A stretch of DNA of 64,000 nucleotides from positions 31,981,503 to 32,045,502 of the forward strand of contig OZ024726.1 in assembly GCA_964016875.1 (NCBI GenBank). Reading direction: 5' to 3'. The translations under genes and the position numbers were made by a program. This document shows, piece after piece, positions 34,047 to 45,579 of this stretch (positions are counted from its first letter, which is position 1; each line of letters starts with the position of its first letter). The notes beneath the pieces are model-generated. The model searched no databases. It had not been told where the DNA came from and saw only the letters and a list, made by a program, of their open reading frames with translations. Source of the stretch: Fallopia convolvulus (lineage: Eukaryota; Streptophyta; Magnoliopsida; Caryophyllales; Polygonaceae).

Positions 34047-34158
34047 AGGGTATGAGGCAAAATAATTTTAATTCTGAGGGTTACCTCGCGAAATTGGATA
34101 AATATGTGGGTACCATGCGAAATTGGCTTAAGTTGGAGGGTGCCACACGAAATTTACG
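34047..34158 (-). repeat. MULE right terminal inverted repeat
   Basis: The reverse complement of the 18312-18423 repeat, reading CGTAAATTTCGTGTGGCACC from the outer end. Mutator-like terminal repeats usually hold the promoter, which fits its position ahead of the minus-strand transposase. Confidence 0.75.
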
Positions 34159-34757
34159 ATTAAAAAACGTCATGTGGACTATTTATAAATCCTTTTCAAT
34201 CTAAAAATAAAAATAGAAAATATTTACATAATTATTAAAATTAAAAAAGAAAATATCTACTTCCCATATTCTTTTCTCATAATCCAACTGGCGCAGTGTT
34301 TACAAGTAAACGTTCGATCGATTAGCAACTCTTGCACAAAACGACGAATATTGAGTCTTCAATTCTCAAAACTTCGGCTTTTACTTGGGTCATAAAATTT
34401 CTTCTTCCAACTCATCAGGCTACTTTGTCGCTAATCATTAAAAGGTTTGATTTTTAATTTTTTTTTGAATTATGAACTTCGGTATATTTACTCAGGTTCT
34501 ACTTTTTTCTTTTGTTTGTGTATGTGACACTTTGTGAATTTTAATATAACCATTTCCAATTTCATGATTTTCATTTTCTTGAGTAATGTGAATTTCACAG
34601 TATGTAATATAATACTTCCTCATGTTTCGAATAATTATAAGTTTAATTTATTGAAGTCATTAAATTCGTTATATATGTTTTTCAGTTTGTATGCATTCAA
34701 TTTCAATAATTAATTAATTGTATGATTTATATAGTTATTTTGTTGTCTTGAAAGGGT
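34159..34757 (+). other. Leader of the FAR1-like pseudogene
   Basis: A leader-like stretch (34300-34440) is followed by AAAAG/GTTTGA near 34443, an AT-rich intron-like stretch, and TTGAAAG/GGTATGG just before the ATG at 34758. A 5' UTR intron is likely. No other gene is seen. Confidence 0.4.
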
Positions 34758-35650
34758 ATGGTCACTACTCCACCAAAAAATGATTCATGTTGTCGATTGA
34801 AATTTGAGCAAGATGAAGATTTGGAAACTGATGATGTAACGATGGAAGAATTTCACTCGAAAATATCACATGAAATTATTCCCAGAGTTGTTATGGAATT
34901 TGAAACCGAAGATGCAGCTTATGATTTTTACAATGGTTATGCTTTGACAATTAGTTTCTCTGTTCGAAAATACTTAGCTCATAGATTAGAGAAGATAGTG
35001 GTGGATAGAAGATTTGTTTGTTCTTGCCAAGGTACACGAGGAGCAAATAAAAAGGATGATGCTTAAATATCCCACCATTGGAGACAAGATTTGGTTGTTT
35101 GGCCATGCTGAAAATTAGTTGCCGATATACCAGCAATTATCGTGTTGAAAGTTTCACCGCAGAGCATAATCATAATTTGACAAGTCTAAGAAAGGGTCAT
35201 CTAGTTAGATCACACCGAAAATCACGTGTCAATAATTGCAAGTGGACATGGTTGATGGTTCAGGTATTGCTCCAAAAAATGCTTATGAGTTGATGGCTGG
35301 TAAGTAGGAGGTAGGGAAAAACTTAGACTTTCTAAGGTGGATATCAAGAATTATCTGCGTAGTAAGCGCTGTTTGGAAATGACACCAGGTGATACAAGTG
35401 GATTCTAGAATACTTGCAAAGTATGAGAGAAGAAAATTCAGGTTTCTTTTATGCTATTCGGGTGGATGACGATGATGATTTGATAACTAATATCTTTTGA
35501 GCTGATGCAAAAATGATGGCTAATTATGAGGATTTTGGTGATATTGTTTGCTTTGATACTACATGTAACAAGAATAAGGATGGGAGACCGATTGCTTTAT
35601 TTGTTGGGGTGAATCACCATAAGCAATCTACTATCTTTGGTGTTGCATTA

Positions 35651-36707
35651 TGTTGGGACGTTGTTGGGACCTCTGGTTCTAAGCAACGGATCAACGATTC
35701 ACTTCTCTTTAAGTTTTGATAATGACAAATACCATAGGGAACTAATGTGGTTTGTTCAAGTATTTCTAAGGAACACAGGTACAACCAAGAACTCCTATGA
35801 ATGACAAAGCCACTACTGGCCACAATGAAGAGTTTCCATCAAGGGAACTCTGAAGAGGAAAGTTCCCATGAAGTGGGAACTCCCAGAAACAAACAAGAAA
35901 ACACAAGCTTACAACGATGAAGAGTTTCCATCAAGGGAACTCTGAAGAAGTCAGTTCCCATGAAATGGGAACTCACATGTGAAGACAACAACCGTTCAGC
36001 GCAGATCGCGGGATTCTGTCTCAGACAGCCAGAGGGAACAGTCTGAGGATCAGACTGTCACGCTTCATCCAACGGTCCGATTGATTCAAGAAGTTGACCT
36101 AGTTCAAACCAAAGTCACGTGTGAAGAAAGTACAACTTGGGCATCAAGCAAAGGGCATTTTGGACACAAACGAAAGATGCGACTGCCCAAGACAAATGGA
36201 CTATAAAGCCAAATGAATAGTACTCGGTCTGAGTACTTCTCCCAGAACTTACAAACACCCACATCAGAGAAAAGAAAGAAAAGGAAGAGAAGTCCCCGCC
36301 GGCGAGTGTGTGATCTCGACGACGGTGAAGCTGAAGTTCCCTGGAGCAAGGGAACTGAGAAGTCAGCGTAAGGTTTGAGTTACTTGTGTTTTGCTGTTGT
36401 GAGCTTAGGAACTCAGTTGAGAGGATTTACTAGTGTTGCTAGAGTTAGGAAGAACTTGTAGGAACAGAGAAGTGTAAATCCGGTTGTGTAACTAAGGAAC
36501 AAAGCAATCAATATAAGTAAGTCATTCAAAATCCTCCAAGCGGAGGTAGAGGTTTACCCATACAACTAGTTGGTTGTAGTGGGGTTCCTCTATAAAGGAA
36601 CTGTGCCTTTCACTGTTTTTATTACTTGCGATTATTTACTTCCGCTGCCTTGGGAACAGCTTAATTGCCAGTTCCCAAGCTCACTGCTAACCGATTACGA
36701 TCCAACA
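35651..36707 (+). repeat. SIRE 5' LTR (1057 bp)
   Basis: It contains a TATA box (TATAAAG, 36202-36208) that should set the transcript start some 30 bp downstream. Two tandem units with a 92-bp period (starting ATGAAGAG at 35825 and 35917) lie upstream, in the position of an LTR enhancer. By my count GGGAAC or GTTCCC occurs 12 times. Confidence 0.96.
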
Positions 36708-36709
36708 AT

Positions 36710-36721
36710 TGGTATCAGAGC
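36710..36721 (+). promoter_or_regulatory. SIRE primer-binding site (initiator-Met tRNA)
   Basis: TGGTATCAGAGC, two bases after the LTR, is the standard plant initiator-methionine tRNA primer site. Confidence 0.95.
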
Positions 36722-36759
36722 CAACGCTCTAGATTTGTGTTAGCATCGCAGGTGCCAAA

Positions 36760-38700
36760 ATGGCTCAGGAACTTACTCAGGTGGGGAACAATACCAGCAA
36801 GCCGCCAAGGCTTATAACAGGAAGATTTGAAAGCTGGCAACGCGACATGAAAGATTGGATGCGTGGGCAAGACTACCAAGCCTGGTGCGTCATCGAAAGG
36901 GGGAACTTCGAAATCGATCCAGCTATTGTCAACGATCTCTCAAAGTGGGGTCCCAACGAGTACAAGTGCATGGAGGCAAACTACAAAGCAAAACAGTATC
37001 TAAAAAGGTCCATGTGCGTACAAGATTGTGACCGGGTTGCCAACCTTGACACAGCCAAGGAAATGTGGGAAGCCATCCAACAAATGCACGTTGGGAACTC
37101 AGATCTCAGAGAAGATCTTCAAATGAACGCAAAGAGGGAGTTCTACAACTTCCAAATGGAGATGGGAGAGTCCGTCGATAGCTACCAATCCCCGTTTGAA
37201 GGACTTTGCACTAAGATGGAAGGATTGGGGATCACAAAAGAAGAAATCACCCACAAAATGAAGGTCCAACAGCTCTTCAATGGATTGACTGGAGAATGGG
37301 CAAATGAAAGAACGATGTTCAAGGAAAACCCAGAAAATCGAACGCTTATGCTCCATCAAGTATTTGGAAAGTTAGTGGGACATGAGAAGAGGAAGATCGA
37401 TGATAAGGAACAAAGTCGAGCTCATCGAGGGATCGCACTCAAGATCGAAAAAATGCTCAAATCAACCCAAGAACAACATGAAGACTCCGAAGAAGAAGAG
37501 GATGAAGAGCTAGTCCTTGTGACAAGAGCTCTTCGAAATTTCTACAAAGGAAAGTCTCAACGGAACAGTGGGAACTGGGGAAAGGGACAGAGTTCCCAAA
37601 GAAAGCCCACAGAGAAGGATCTCTCAGAAGTGACTTGCTACAAATGCAACAGGAAAGGACATTTTGCGAAGGAATGTCCACAAGGAACTGAAGGCAGAAA
37701 GCAAGGAAAAAAGGCCTACATCGCTACTTGGAGCGATGATGAAGACGAAGATCCTGAAGCATGGGCACTCCCAGACATGTGTGGCATGGCCATAGGAGAA
37801 ACCACTGGGGAACAACCCAGTGAGGTAACCACTGAAACTGTTCTTGATTCCTTGAGTAATTATGAAAAACCTGAATTGTTGAAAATTCTTTCAAGTCTTG
37901 TTAAAGATAACATAAAACTGCAAAACAAGTTGGAAAAACAGGAACACATAAATTCTCAATTAGTTGGTCTTGAGCCCTGTCCCAACTGCATATCCCTTCT
38001 AGAAAAACTCAAGTCCCATGTGTCTCACATCGTAGATCTAGAAAGAGAAATCAAAACTTTAGAGAAAGATGAGAACACCCTCCTGCAAAACCTGAGTAAG
38101 ACTCCCGAACATCCTGAAGCCTCTAGTTCCCAAATTAAGTTTGTCCCAGCCAGACATGGCATAGGATACAAAGGTGAGTGCTCCAAGAACAGAAAGTCAC
38201 CCCTGAGCGAACATGAGATCCATGAGTGTAGGGCCTTAGAACTCCAGTGCGAGAAACAGAAAAATGCTCATCTCGAGGAGAAAATCAGGGTCCTAGAGAG
38301 TGGAAACAATGGTGAGAAAGACTACTATACTGAGAACTCTGGACATAGAATCTATGTCAAAATTGCTAAGGGAAATGGGTCTCGAGTGTACAACAAAGAA
38401 ACCATGGATAGGAACCGTATCCAGAGACCACACCCAAAATACTACCTGGGAGAATACTACAAGACATGTTGGCACTGTGGTGCTCATGGGCACTACAAGG
38501 ATGCATGTCCCAAGAAGAGAGCCCAAACCCCTAGAAGCCATGAGTTCCCAAACAGACAAAAACGTCATGCTCATCACCAAAGGAACTCCAACTCTCAAAA
38601 TTCCAAAGACATCAACATTTCTGACTATATCTTGAATGAAAATGTTTTCCCTTGCAAGGGACCTGGCAAGAGTCATCTTGCTTGGGTCTCAAAACACTAA
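36760..38700 (+). CDS. gag: SIRE Gag protein
   Basis: An intact 646-residue frame. The copia Gag core occupies about residues 15-230 (GRFESWQRDMKDWMRG, LFNGLTGEWANER). A lysine-rich linker and the first CCHC knuckle, CYKCNRKGHFAKEC, lie near residue 292. A coiled-coil-rich middle (LEKLKSHVSHIVDLEREIKT) follows, with a second knuckle, CWHCGAHGHYKDAC, near residue 570. Two knuckles and a long coiled-coil C-terminal part are typical of SIRE-type Gag. The frame ends in TAA 13 bases before the protease frame starts, in a different phase, so a separate mechanism is needed to express Pol. Confidence 0.94.
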   Translation: MAQELTQVGNNTSKPPRLITGRFESWQRDMKDWMRGQDYQAWCVIERGNFEIDPAIVNDLSKWGPNEYKCMEANYKAKQYLKRSMCVQDCDRVANLDTAKEMWEAIQQMHVGNSDLREDLQMNAKREFYNFQMEMGESVDSYQSPFEGLCTKMEGLGITKEEITHKMKVQQLFNGLTGEWANERTMFKENPENRTLMLHQVFGKLVGHEKRKIDDKEQSRAHRGIALKIEKMLKSTQEQHEDSEEEEDEELVLVTRALRNFYKGKSQRNSGNWGKGQSSQRKPTEKDLSEVTCYKCNRKGHFAKECPQGTEGRKQGKKAYIATWSDDEDEDPEAWALPDMCGMAIGETTGEQPSEVTTETVLDSLSNYEKPELLKILSSLVKDNIKLQNKLEKQEHINSQLVGLEPCPNCISLLEKLKSHVSHIVDLEREIKTLEKDENTLLQNLSKTPEHPEASSSQIKFVPARHGIGYKGECSKNRKSPLSEHEIHECRALELQCEKQKNAHLEEKIRVLESGNNGEKDYYTENSGHRIYVKIAKGNGSRVYNKETMDRNRIQRPHPKYYLGEYYKTCWHCGAHGHYKDACPKKRAQTPRSHEFPNRQKRHAHHQRNSNSQNSKDINISDYILNENVFPCKGPGKSHLAWVSKH

Positions 38701-38717
38701 CTTTTCCTTGTAGGTGG
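38701..38717 (+). promoter_or_regulatory. Acceptor-like site at the gag-pol boundary
   Basis: CTTTTCCTTGTAG followed by GTGGC, with CTAAC just upstream at about 38696, has the look of a plant 3' splice site with branch point and pyrimidine tract. It lies exactly where Gag ends and Pol starts in another frame. Function is not shown. Confidence 0.3.
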
Positions 38718-41700
38718 CTGTGAGAGGGAACAGTACATGGTTCATAGATAGTGGATGCTCGAACCATATGACAGGAAACAAGGATATCCTCATCTCACTC
38801 CACACTCATGCCGAAGGAGGCCACGTCTCATTTGGCAACAAGAACAAAGGAGAAGTTATTGGAAAAGGAGAAGTGTTGCTCAACAAATCCATCAAAGTCA
38901 GCAACGTAAATCTGGTAAAGGATCTGGGATATAATCTGTTGAGTGTCTCCTAGATGTGTGATCAAGGGAACAACATCGTTACTTTCGACTCAGATGAATG
39001 TCTCGTCATCAACAAAAAGACCAACAAAGTAATTCTGAGAGGAAAAAGATACAACAATTTGTATGTGGTGGACACCAACTTTGAACCACCAATGAAGCTG
39101 TGCCTTGCGAGTTCCCAAGATGACACGGAACTCTGGCACCGAAGACTGGGACATGCTGGTGTGAATCAAATCCTAAAGCTTTATCTACATGATCTGGTCA
39201 TTGGTCTTCCACGAATCAATCTCAAAGGAGTCAAAATGTGTGAAGCATGTGTTCGAGGGAAACAGACCAAGATCTCCTTCAAACCCAAGAAGGTGGTAAG
39301 CACAACCAGGTCCCTGGAGTTAATTCACATGGATCTCTGTGGTCCCATGAGAACAGCTAGCTACGGTGGAAAAAGGTACATGTATGTTTTAATTGATGAT
39401 TTTTCAAGATTCACCTGGGTTATTTTCTTGAAGGCAAAGTCACAAGCGCTTGAAGAATTTGAGCCCTTCATCAAAAGAACAGAAGTAAGCTTGGGGATGA
39501 AACTGAAAGCAATCAGATCTGATCACGGAACTGAGTTTCAAAACTCGGAGTTCCTAAACTTCTGTGAACAGAATGGGATCTCTCACAACTTTTCAGCTCC
39601 TCGTACTCCTCAGCAAAATGGAGTGGTCGAGAGAAAGAACAGAACTCTGGAGGACATGGCTAGAACCATGATGATCGAAAGTGGAGTTCCTGAGTACTTC
39701 TGGACTGAAGCAATCTCCACAGCTACATACATCCTAAATCGAGCCATGACAAGGCCTCTGATCAACAAGACCTCCTATGAGCTCATCAAAGGGAGAAAAC
39801 CAAACATCTCACACTTGAGAACATTTGGTTGCACGTGTTTTGTTCATAACAACGACAAGGACAATCTTGGAAAATTCGACCCCAGAAGCGACGAAGGGAT
39901 CTTCCTGGGATACTCATCACAAAGCAAAGCTTACAGGGTCTACAATAAAAGAACCAAGAAGATAGAGGAAAGCATTCATGTCGTCTTCAATGAAAAGTTT
40001 GTAAAGATGGGAACCAAGATCCAAGGGAAGGGAACTCTGTTCAAGCTAGTCAGACATGAAGACGATGATGATGACGAGGATGAGCCAAGAAAAAGGGATG
40101 AAGACTATCCAAGTGCAATCAATATCCCGCAACCAGGGAACAACGACGAAGGTCCAACCCTCACTGATCAAACCTTCCTCGAGGCTCCTTCCTCAGAAGA
40201 ACCACAAGACACCTCCAACTCACTCGAGGTCCCCTCTTCAGGGAACAACTCTGCTGTCCCCCAAGACAATACCTTGCCATAATCAAGTATTCAAGGGGAA
40301 CAAAGAGGAAACCTGCCAGAAATCTCTGAAGAAACATCAAATGAAGAAGCTGGAGATGAGAGTTCCCATGACAAAGAAACATTGACTGAGGATGATACAC
40401 ATGCAAAGGAACTCACTCATATAAGAACCTTTCAACAAAGGAAGGACCACCCTCTTGAGAACATCATCTCCCCTCTTGTTAAAGGTGTGCAGACTCGTTC
40501 CTCTCTCAATAATTTTTGTGCTTTTAACGCGTTTGTTTCAATGGTGGAACCCAAAAATATCAAAGAAGCATTAAAGGACCCAGATTGGATTCAAGCCATG
40601 CAAGAGGAACTCCACCAATTCGAGAGAAACAAAGTTTGGAAGCTAGTTCCTAGGCCCAAAAACAAGAACATCATAGGAACCCGATGGGTTTTTAGGAACA
40701 AGCTCGATGATACTGGAGCTGTAGCAAGGAACAAGGCTAGGTTAGTAGCACAAGGATACAGGCAAGAGGAAGGGATTGACTACGATGAGACCTTCGCACC
40801 AGTTGCCAGGATCGAGGCAATCAGACTCCTCATCGCCTATGCTGCTCACAAGGGATTCAAACTTTATCAAATGGATGTGAAAACAGCCTTCCTAAATGGA
40901 CATCTCAAGGAAGAAGTGTATGTGGCCCAACCTCCAGGATTCGAAGATGAGAAAATGCCCAACCATGTCTATTTCCTGGAAAGGGCCCTTTACGGACTCA
41001 AACAAGCTCCCCGAGCTTGGTATGACAGGTTTGCTCAATTCCTCTTCTCCCATGGATACATTCGTGGTTCCATAGACAAGACTTTGTTTTTAAAGAAAGA
41101 ATCTAAAGACATTTTGATTGTGCAAGTATATGTTGATGACATTGTGTTTGGAGCAACTAACGAAACTCTTGTAGAAAAGTTCAAGGACCTCATGAGCAAT
41201 GAGTTTGAGATGAGTCTCATTGGGGAACTCACGTTCTTCTTGGGACTTCAAATATCCCAAACAAAGGAGGGAACAAAGATCCATCAACAGAAATACATCA
41301 AGGAAATGCTCGTGAAGTATGGGATGGAACATTCAAAGCCCATTGACACTCCCATCTCACCAAATTCAAGGCTAAATGCAGATGAAACAGGTATCAGTGT
41401 GGACCAAAGGAACTATCGAGGTATGATCAGGTCCCTTCTCTACTTAACAGTTAGTAGACCTGATATCATGTTCTCCGTATGTCTTTGTGCTCGTTTTCAA
41501 GCTAACCCTAAGGAATCACACCTGAAAGAGGTGAAGAGAATTTTCAGGTATCTCAAAGGGAACAATAACTTGTGCCTTTGGTATCCAAGGAACAGTTCCC
41601 TTGAGCTCATTGCATACACAGATGCTGACTTTGCAGGGCACTTGGTTGACAGAAAGAGCACTTCAGGAATGGCCCAGTTCCTAGGGTCTTGCTTAGTTTC

Positions 41701-42073
41701 GTGGGGATCTAAAAAGCAAAACTCAGTGGCACTCTCCACAGCTGAAGCTGAATATGTGGCTGCCGCATCATGCTGTTCCCAGGTTCTATGGCTTAAGTCA
41801 CAACTCCAGGATTACGGTATGTCTTTTGGCCCAGTTCCCATACTCTGTGATAACACTAGTGCCATAAACATTTCCAAAAATCCTGTGCATCATTCTAGAA
41901 CTAAGCATATTGATATAAGGCATCACTTTCTACGTGACAATGTTGAGAATGGGAACATTTCGATGGAACACTGTAGAACTGAAGAGCAAATTGCGGATAT
42001 TCTTACCAAAGCTTTAGACAGACGTCCCTACCAGCGTTTTCGAATGCTTCTAGGGATGATAACTCTAAACTAA
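38714..42073 (+). pseudogene. pol: SIRE Pol polyprotein (two in-frame stops)
   Basis: One continuous frame broken by TAG at 38951-38953 and TAA at 40280-40282. Domains: aspartic protease (WFIDSGCSNHMTG, about 38740); integrase zinc region (LWHRRLGHAG...CEACVRGKQ, about 39130-39265); integrase core (HMDLCGP, IRSDHGTEFQ, QQNGVVERKN, about 39325-39640). Then come an acidic linker (EDDDDDEDEP), reverse transcriptase ([32 protein letters not shown] at about 41135) and RNase H ([34 protein letters not shown], about 41610-41940). All catalytic motifs are intact apart from the stops, so damage is recent. Confidence 0.94.
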
Positions 42074-42821
42074 ACAAGTCCCTGTTTATCTCTCTCTCAA
42101 TGCCTGACTAGTTTATCTAAAATTGCATGATAAGGAACTTGGATTCATTGCTTTCACTATGCCATGATTACTAGTCTAGATAAAAATGTGTACAAAGGAA
42201 CTCTATTTCTTTTGGCCCAAAATGATCAACCAGAGTTCCCTTTATCCCTCATTACAAGCCACCATGACGGTTGATCATATGACCCACCTTAAGCTAGGGA
42301 CCAGACAAATTCTTCTCATGAGCCAAAACATTTCCTTTATCGAGTTGCAAATTGTCTGGTTCCCTTTGAGTTCCCTAGCCCCACAAAAAGATGAGTGTGA
42401 AGTTCCCTCAACCACTTCACTCTCCCTGACCTTGAAAAGATCATGGGAACTGTTGCATCTACAAAGGGAACACTGACTAATCTTCAAAGAAAAACCGTCA
42501 CTTGGGAAGCGGACTTTCGTGTCAGAAGCTCTGAAGCGTTACAGGCCAAGTATTCAAAATTTGAAAAGGACTTCCCAAGAGATTGTGACGCGTGTCCAGA
42601 AGCGTGCTTGAGAAGTTGAAACGGCGCCCCACGTTCATTGGGCAACGGTTATCGAGGTTATTCCACTTCCCTTTCTACCCTTCACCTCCTCTCTCCTTTA
42701 AAACCCCTCTTTGCCATTTTTAGGCCCTTTACTCCATCTTACATCCCTGTCATTCGTCTTCCCCAAATCCTTTTCACTCTCTTTTCAAGAAACCTCCAAA
42801 GCCTCCCAAATTCTTACAAAA
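42074..42821 (+). other. SIRE post-pol untranslated stretch
   Basis: About 750 bp between the pol stop and the third gene region. Many GTTCCC/GGGAAC words occur here. No motif-bearing frame is seen. Confidence 0.5.
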
Positions 42822-45174
42822 ATGGCCCCTCAACACACATTCGCACAAATCAAAGAGTGGGTACTTGCCAATCCTCGCACTCTCTTCATCACTCAACTGA
42901 ACGAGATCGAGCAAGAACAAGACCCAACCATGAAGGACGTCCTCATTCAAGGGCTATACAATCAAGTAAGCCCCTTCTTGCCCCCTCCTCCTCCTCAGGT
43001 CGACGAAACCGTCTCCTGGACCTCTTCCTCCTCCGAATCTCTTCCTCTTCCACCTCCAACCACCAACACCTCCTCCAGAGTTGTCATCGTTGACAACTTC
43101 GGAGATGCTCGCCCCTCCATCAATGAAAAACCCCATAAATCCAAACATCGCCACTCATCCAAACATCGCCACTCATCAAAAGATCCCTCAAAATCCAAAA
43201 AATCCAAACACTCCCACGACCCCTCCAAATCCAAAAAGCGTAAACACTCTGAGGCCTCTGAATTCTCGGAGCCCAGAAAGAAGGCTTTCTTCCGATTTGA
43301 GGACTACCTGAACTGCTCCAAGGAGAGTTCTTGTGCTCCCAAACCTCCCTACCCTTTTCCTTCCGACGATGGGAACTCCGAACCCCAGAGTCTACTTCCC
43401 TCTTCCTCCTCCATCCCTCCTCTTCAAATCGAGGGACCTCCTCCGCCACCTCCTCCAGTTCCCGCCACGATGGGAACTCCAACATCCCAACCTCCTTCAC
43501 TTCCTCTCGTTCCCATCATTACGGGATCTCCAACTCCACCTTCACCTCACAAAACGCCTTCTCCTTCCTCACCAACACACATTTCCACCACTCCCATCTC
43601 CGCTTCGGGGATCTCTCCTCCACAGGACCGCAGATCCCTTCCTCCTCCTTCCACTCAACTCACAACCCCTATTCCTTCTTCTCCTCTCCCCTCTTCCATC
43701 ACGTCTCCCACCACCACCAAACTCCCCTCTCCCTCACCATCCAAAAGTACCGTCGCCCTCTCCTCAGACGACGACGATCTTCCTCTTTCTGTGGTCATCG
43801 GCAAAATGACCAAGGACCCTCCTCCGATCATCATGGGAACTTTGGAGGAGGAAGCCCAACTCAAGGCCATCGAGGAAGAACTCAACAGGGGTACCTCTGA
43901 GCACACAGTCTCCCAAGGGACAAAGTCCCCAGAAAAGGTTGCCCCTCAAGAGCCCACAGAGACAAGGGACCTCGCACCAGCTGGAGGTGCTGAGGCAACA
44001 ACAAGTCATCCTGGAAATGACGCGGAGGGCTCCGGTTCGAGCTCCTCCGAGGAAGAAGGGACCTCCCATGATGAGGTCGAAGAAGAAGAAGAAGCTCCAG
44101 CTACAAAGGAGCCAGCACGTATCCCTACACCTGGACACCAAATGTTGGTGTCCGCGAGTTCCCCACCACCAAGGGACCGCGTGCTTATGATCGAAGCGGC
44201 TGCACCCCCTCAGCAGAAAGGACCTCGCACGGTCTCTAGGGGGGAACAAATCCAAAAGCAAGTCAAGGAAGGGGAAGGGGACCACCAAGCATCATGTCAA
44301 TGAGCGCCGAAAGCTTCTCCCTCACCTCATTGTTTCCAAAGAGGTGCTAACTGAAAATGGTCTGGAGGAACTGTGGGAACTGATCAAGGCCCAGGGCTGG
44401 GAGAGACTCTGCCAAGAAACTGTGAGAGTAGATCCCTCACAAGTGCGTCAATTCTACAACAACTTCACTATCACCAACGACGGCACTCAGGGAACTCTCT
44501 CCCACGAAGGCGACGAGTTCATTTTTACAACGTCTATGATCCGCCTTCAACTCCAGGTCCCTGGTCAAGGGCTTAGCGAGGTGCCCAGCAAGCTCTGGGG
44601 CGACTTCAACAGCGCCGAGGTGTACAACACAATTTTTGAGGGTCGGGTTCCCTCTAAGGTCCTCTCGACGCATCATCTGTCCTTGGTCGCCAAGCTCGCT
44701 CACCAATTCATCATCAACGTGGTGATCCCACGCCAAGAAAAGCGCTTGGTCGTCAACATCCCCGATGCCATCATCCTCTACCACTTCCTCCTCAAGAAGC
44801 CCATAAATCTTCCCCGAATTATCCTTGGGCACATGGAAAAGTGCATGGCCTCCAAGTCCCACTCCCTTCCCTACTCCGGGCTGATCAAGAAGCTCCTACA
44901 AAAAGAGGGTCTCTACGATGCCTCTAAAGACGAAATCGAGCTTGGAAGGGAACTGGACATTACAGTTGCCCAGAAGATGAGGTACTCGGAGCCTGTAGAG
45001 GAGGCGACTCCCCTAGAGTCTGGTACACAAGAGGGGAACTCTCCAGTGTTGCTCCGCATCGCCAACACCCTCGATCAGATTGCTAGGGACCAGGCAGTGT
45101 TGGCCAGAGGACAAGAAAAGCTTACACAAGTCCTTACGCGCCTTTGTGACGCCTTGTTCCCTCAGAGCCCATGA
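42822..45174 (+). pseudogene. SIRE extra gene region (env-position transposon protein)
   Basis: The start MAPQHTFAQIKEWV lies at 42822. The first part (to about 44240) is Pro/Ser-rich and disordered, with Lys/His repeats (KHRHSSKHRHSSK, SKSKKRKHSEA) that look like nuclear-localisation clusters, then acidic stretches. A run of six G at 44239-44244 marks a frame change. The continuation is basic (KSKSKSRKGKG), then folded (LTENGLEELWELIKAQGW, FEGRVPSKVL, LPYSGLIKKLLQKEGLY) and ends in a coiled-coil-like tail at 45174. The folded part resembles the plant transposon-associated domain found in the env position of SIRE and some gypsy elements. No signal peptide or membrane segment is seen, so an envelope role is not supported by this copy. 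Confidence 0.75.
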
Positions 45175-45579
45175 TCTCTCCCTTCTTGTTCCCTTAATCC
45201 AAAAATGACCACAAATTGTCCTTGGGTTCCCATTGTACATATTCTCTTAAGTAATGAAATGGTCTTTATTTTGATTGCTTGTTCCATTCTTTCCTAATAT
45301 TGCTTTGCTTAATTTTCGATGATGTCAAAAGGGGGAAAGATAAAAAAATGTGAGATGAGTTAAAAGTTTAAGTTATCACAGACCACGCATAAGCTAAGGG
45401 GGAACAATTGCATAAAAAGCCTAATAGGAACTATGTGTCTCACCAGAAGTGGCTCCCTAAATCTAAATGTCTCACTAAGAGTGACTTCCCAAAATCATAC
45501 TTAGGAACTCATCAGCATATCATTCATTGAAATACTTGCATTTTTGTGATGGGTTTGTCATCATCAAAAAGGGGGAAAT
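45175..45579 (+). other. SIRE 3' untranslated region with two polypurine tracts
   Basis: GATGTCAAAAGGGGGAAAGA (about 45320-45339) and CATCAAAAAGGGGGAAAT (45562-45579) are near repeats. The second abuts the 3' LTR and is the plus-strand primer; the first may be an additional tract. Confidence 0.7.

Larger units (their letters stand above)
18312..34158 (-). mobile_element. MuDR-like (MULE) transposon carrying nested insertions
   Basis: Inverted repeats of about 110 bp mark the ends: 18312-18423 and the reverse complement at 34047-34158. Both begin CGKAAATTTCGTGTGG and contain GCATGGT-CCCAC blocks in the same order. A MuDR-type transposase lies near the right end on the minus strand, as expected for an element transcribed inward from its right end. 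Its 15.8-kb length is explained by nested insertions between about 19.8 and 30.0 kb. The 9-bp flanks do not match convincingly, so the target duplication has decayed or the ends are off by a few bases. Confidence 0.72.

Noticed and set aside
18312..34158. A 9-bp target duplication for the large MULE
   Set aside because: The flanks TCTCAAAGA and ATTAAAAAA match at only five of nine positions, which is not convincing.
35614..35823. A minus-strand protein repeated at 45564-45752
   Set aside because: It is an identical frame in the two LTRs of the SIRE element; the repetition reflects the LTRs, not a gene family.
43120..44288. Several long frames on both strands within 43.1-44.3 kb
   Set aside because: They are overlapping shadows of the Pro/Ser/Lys-rich SIRE third gene; biased codons keep all frames open.
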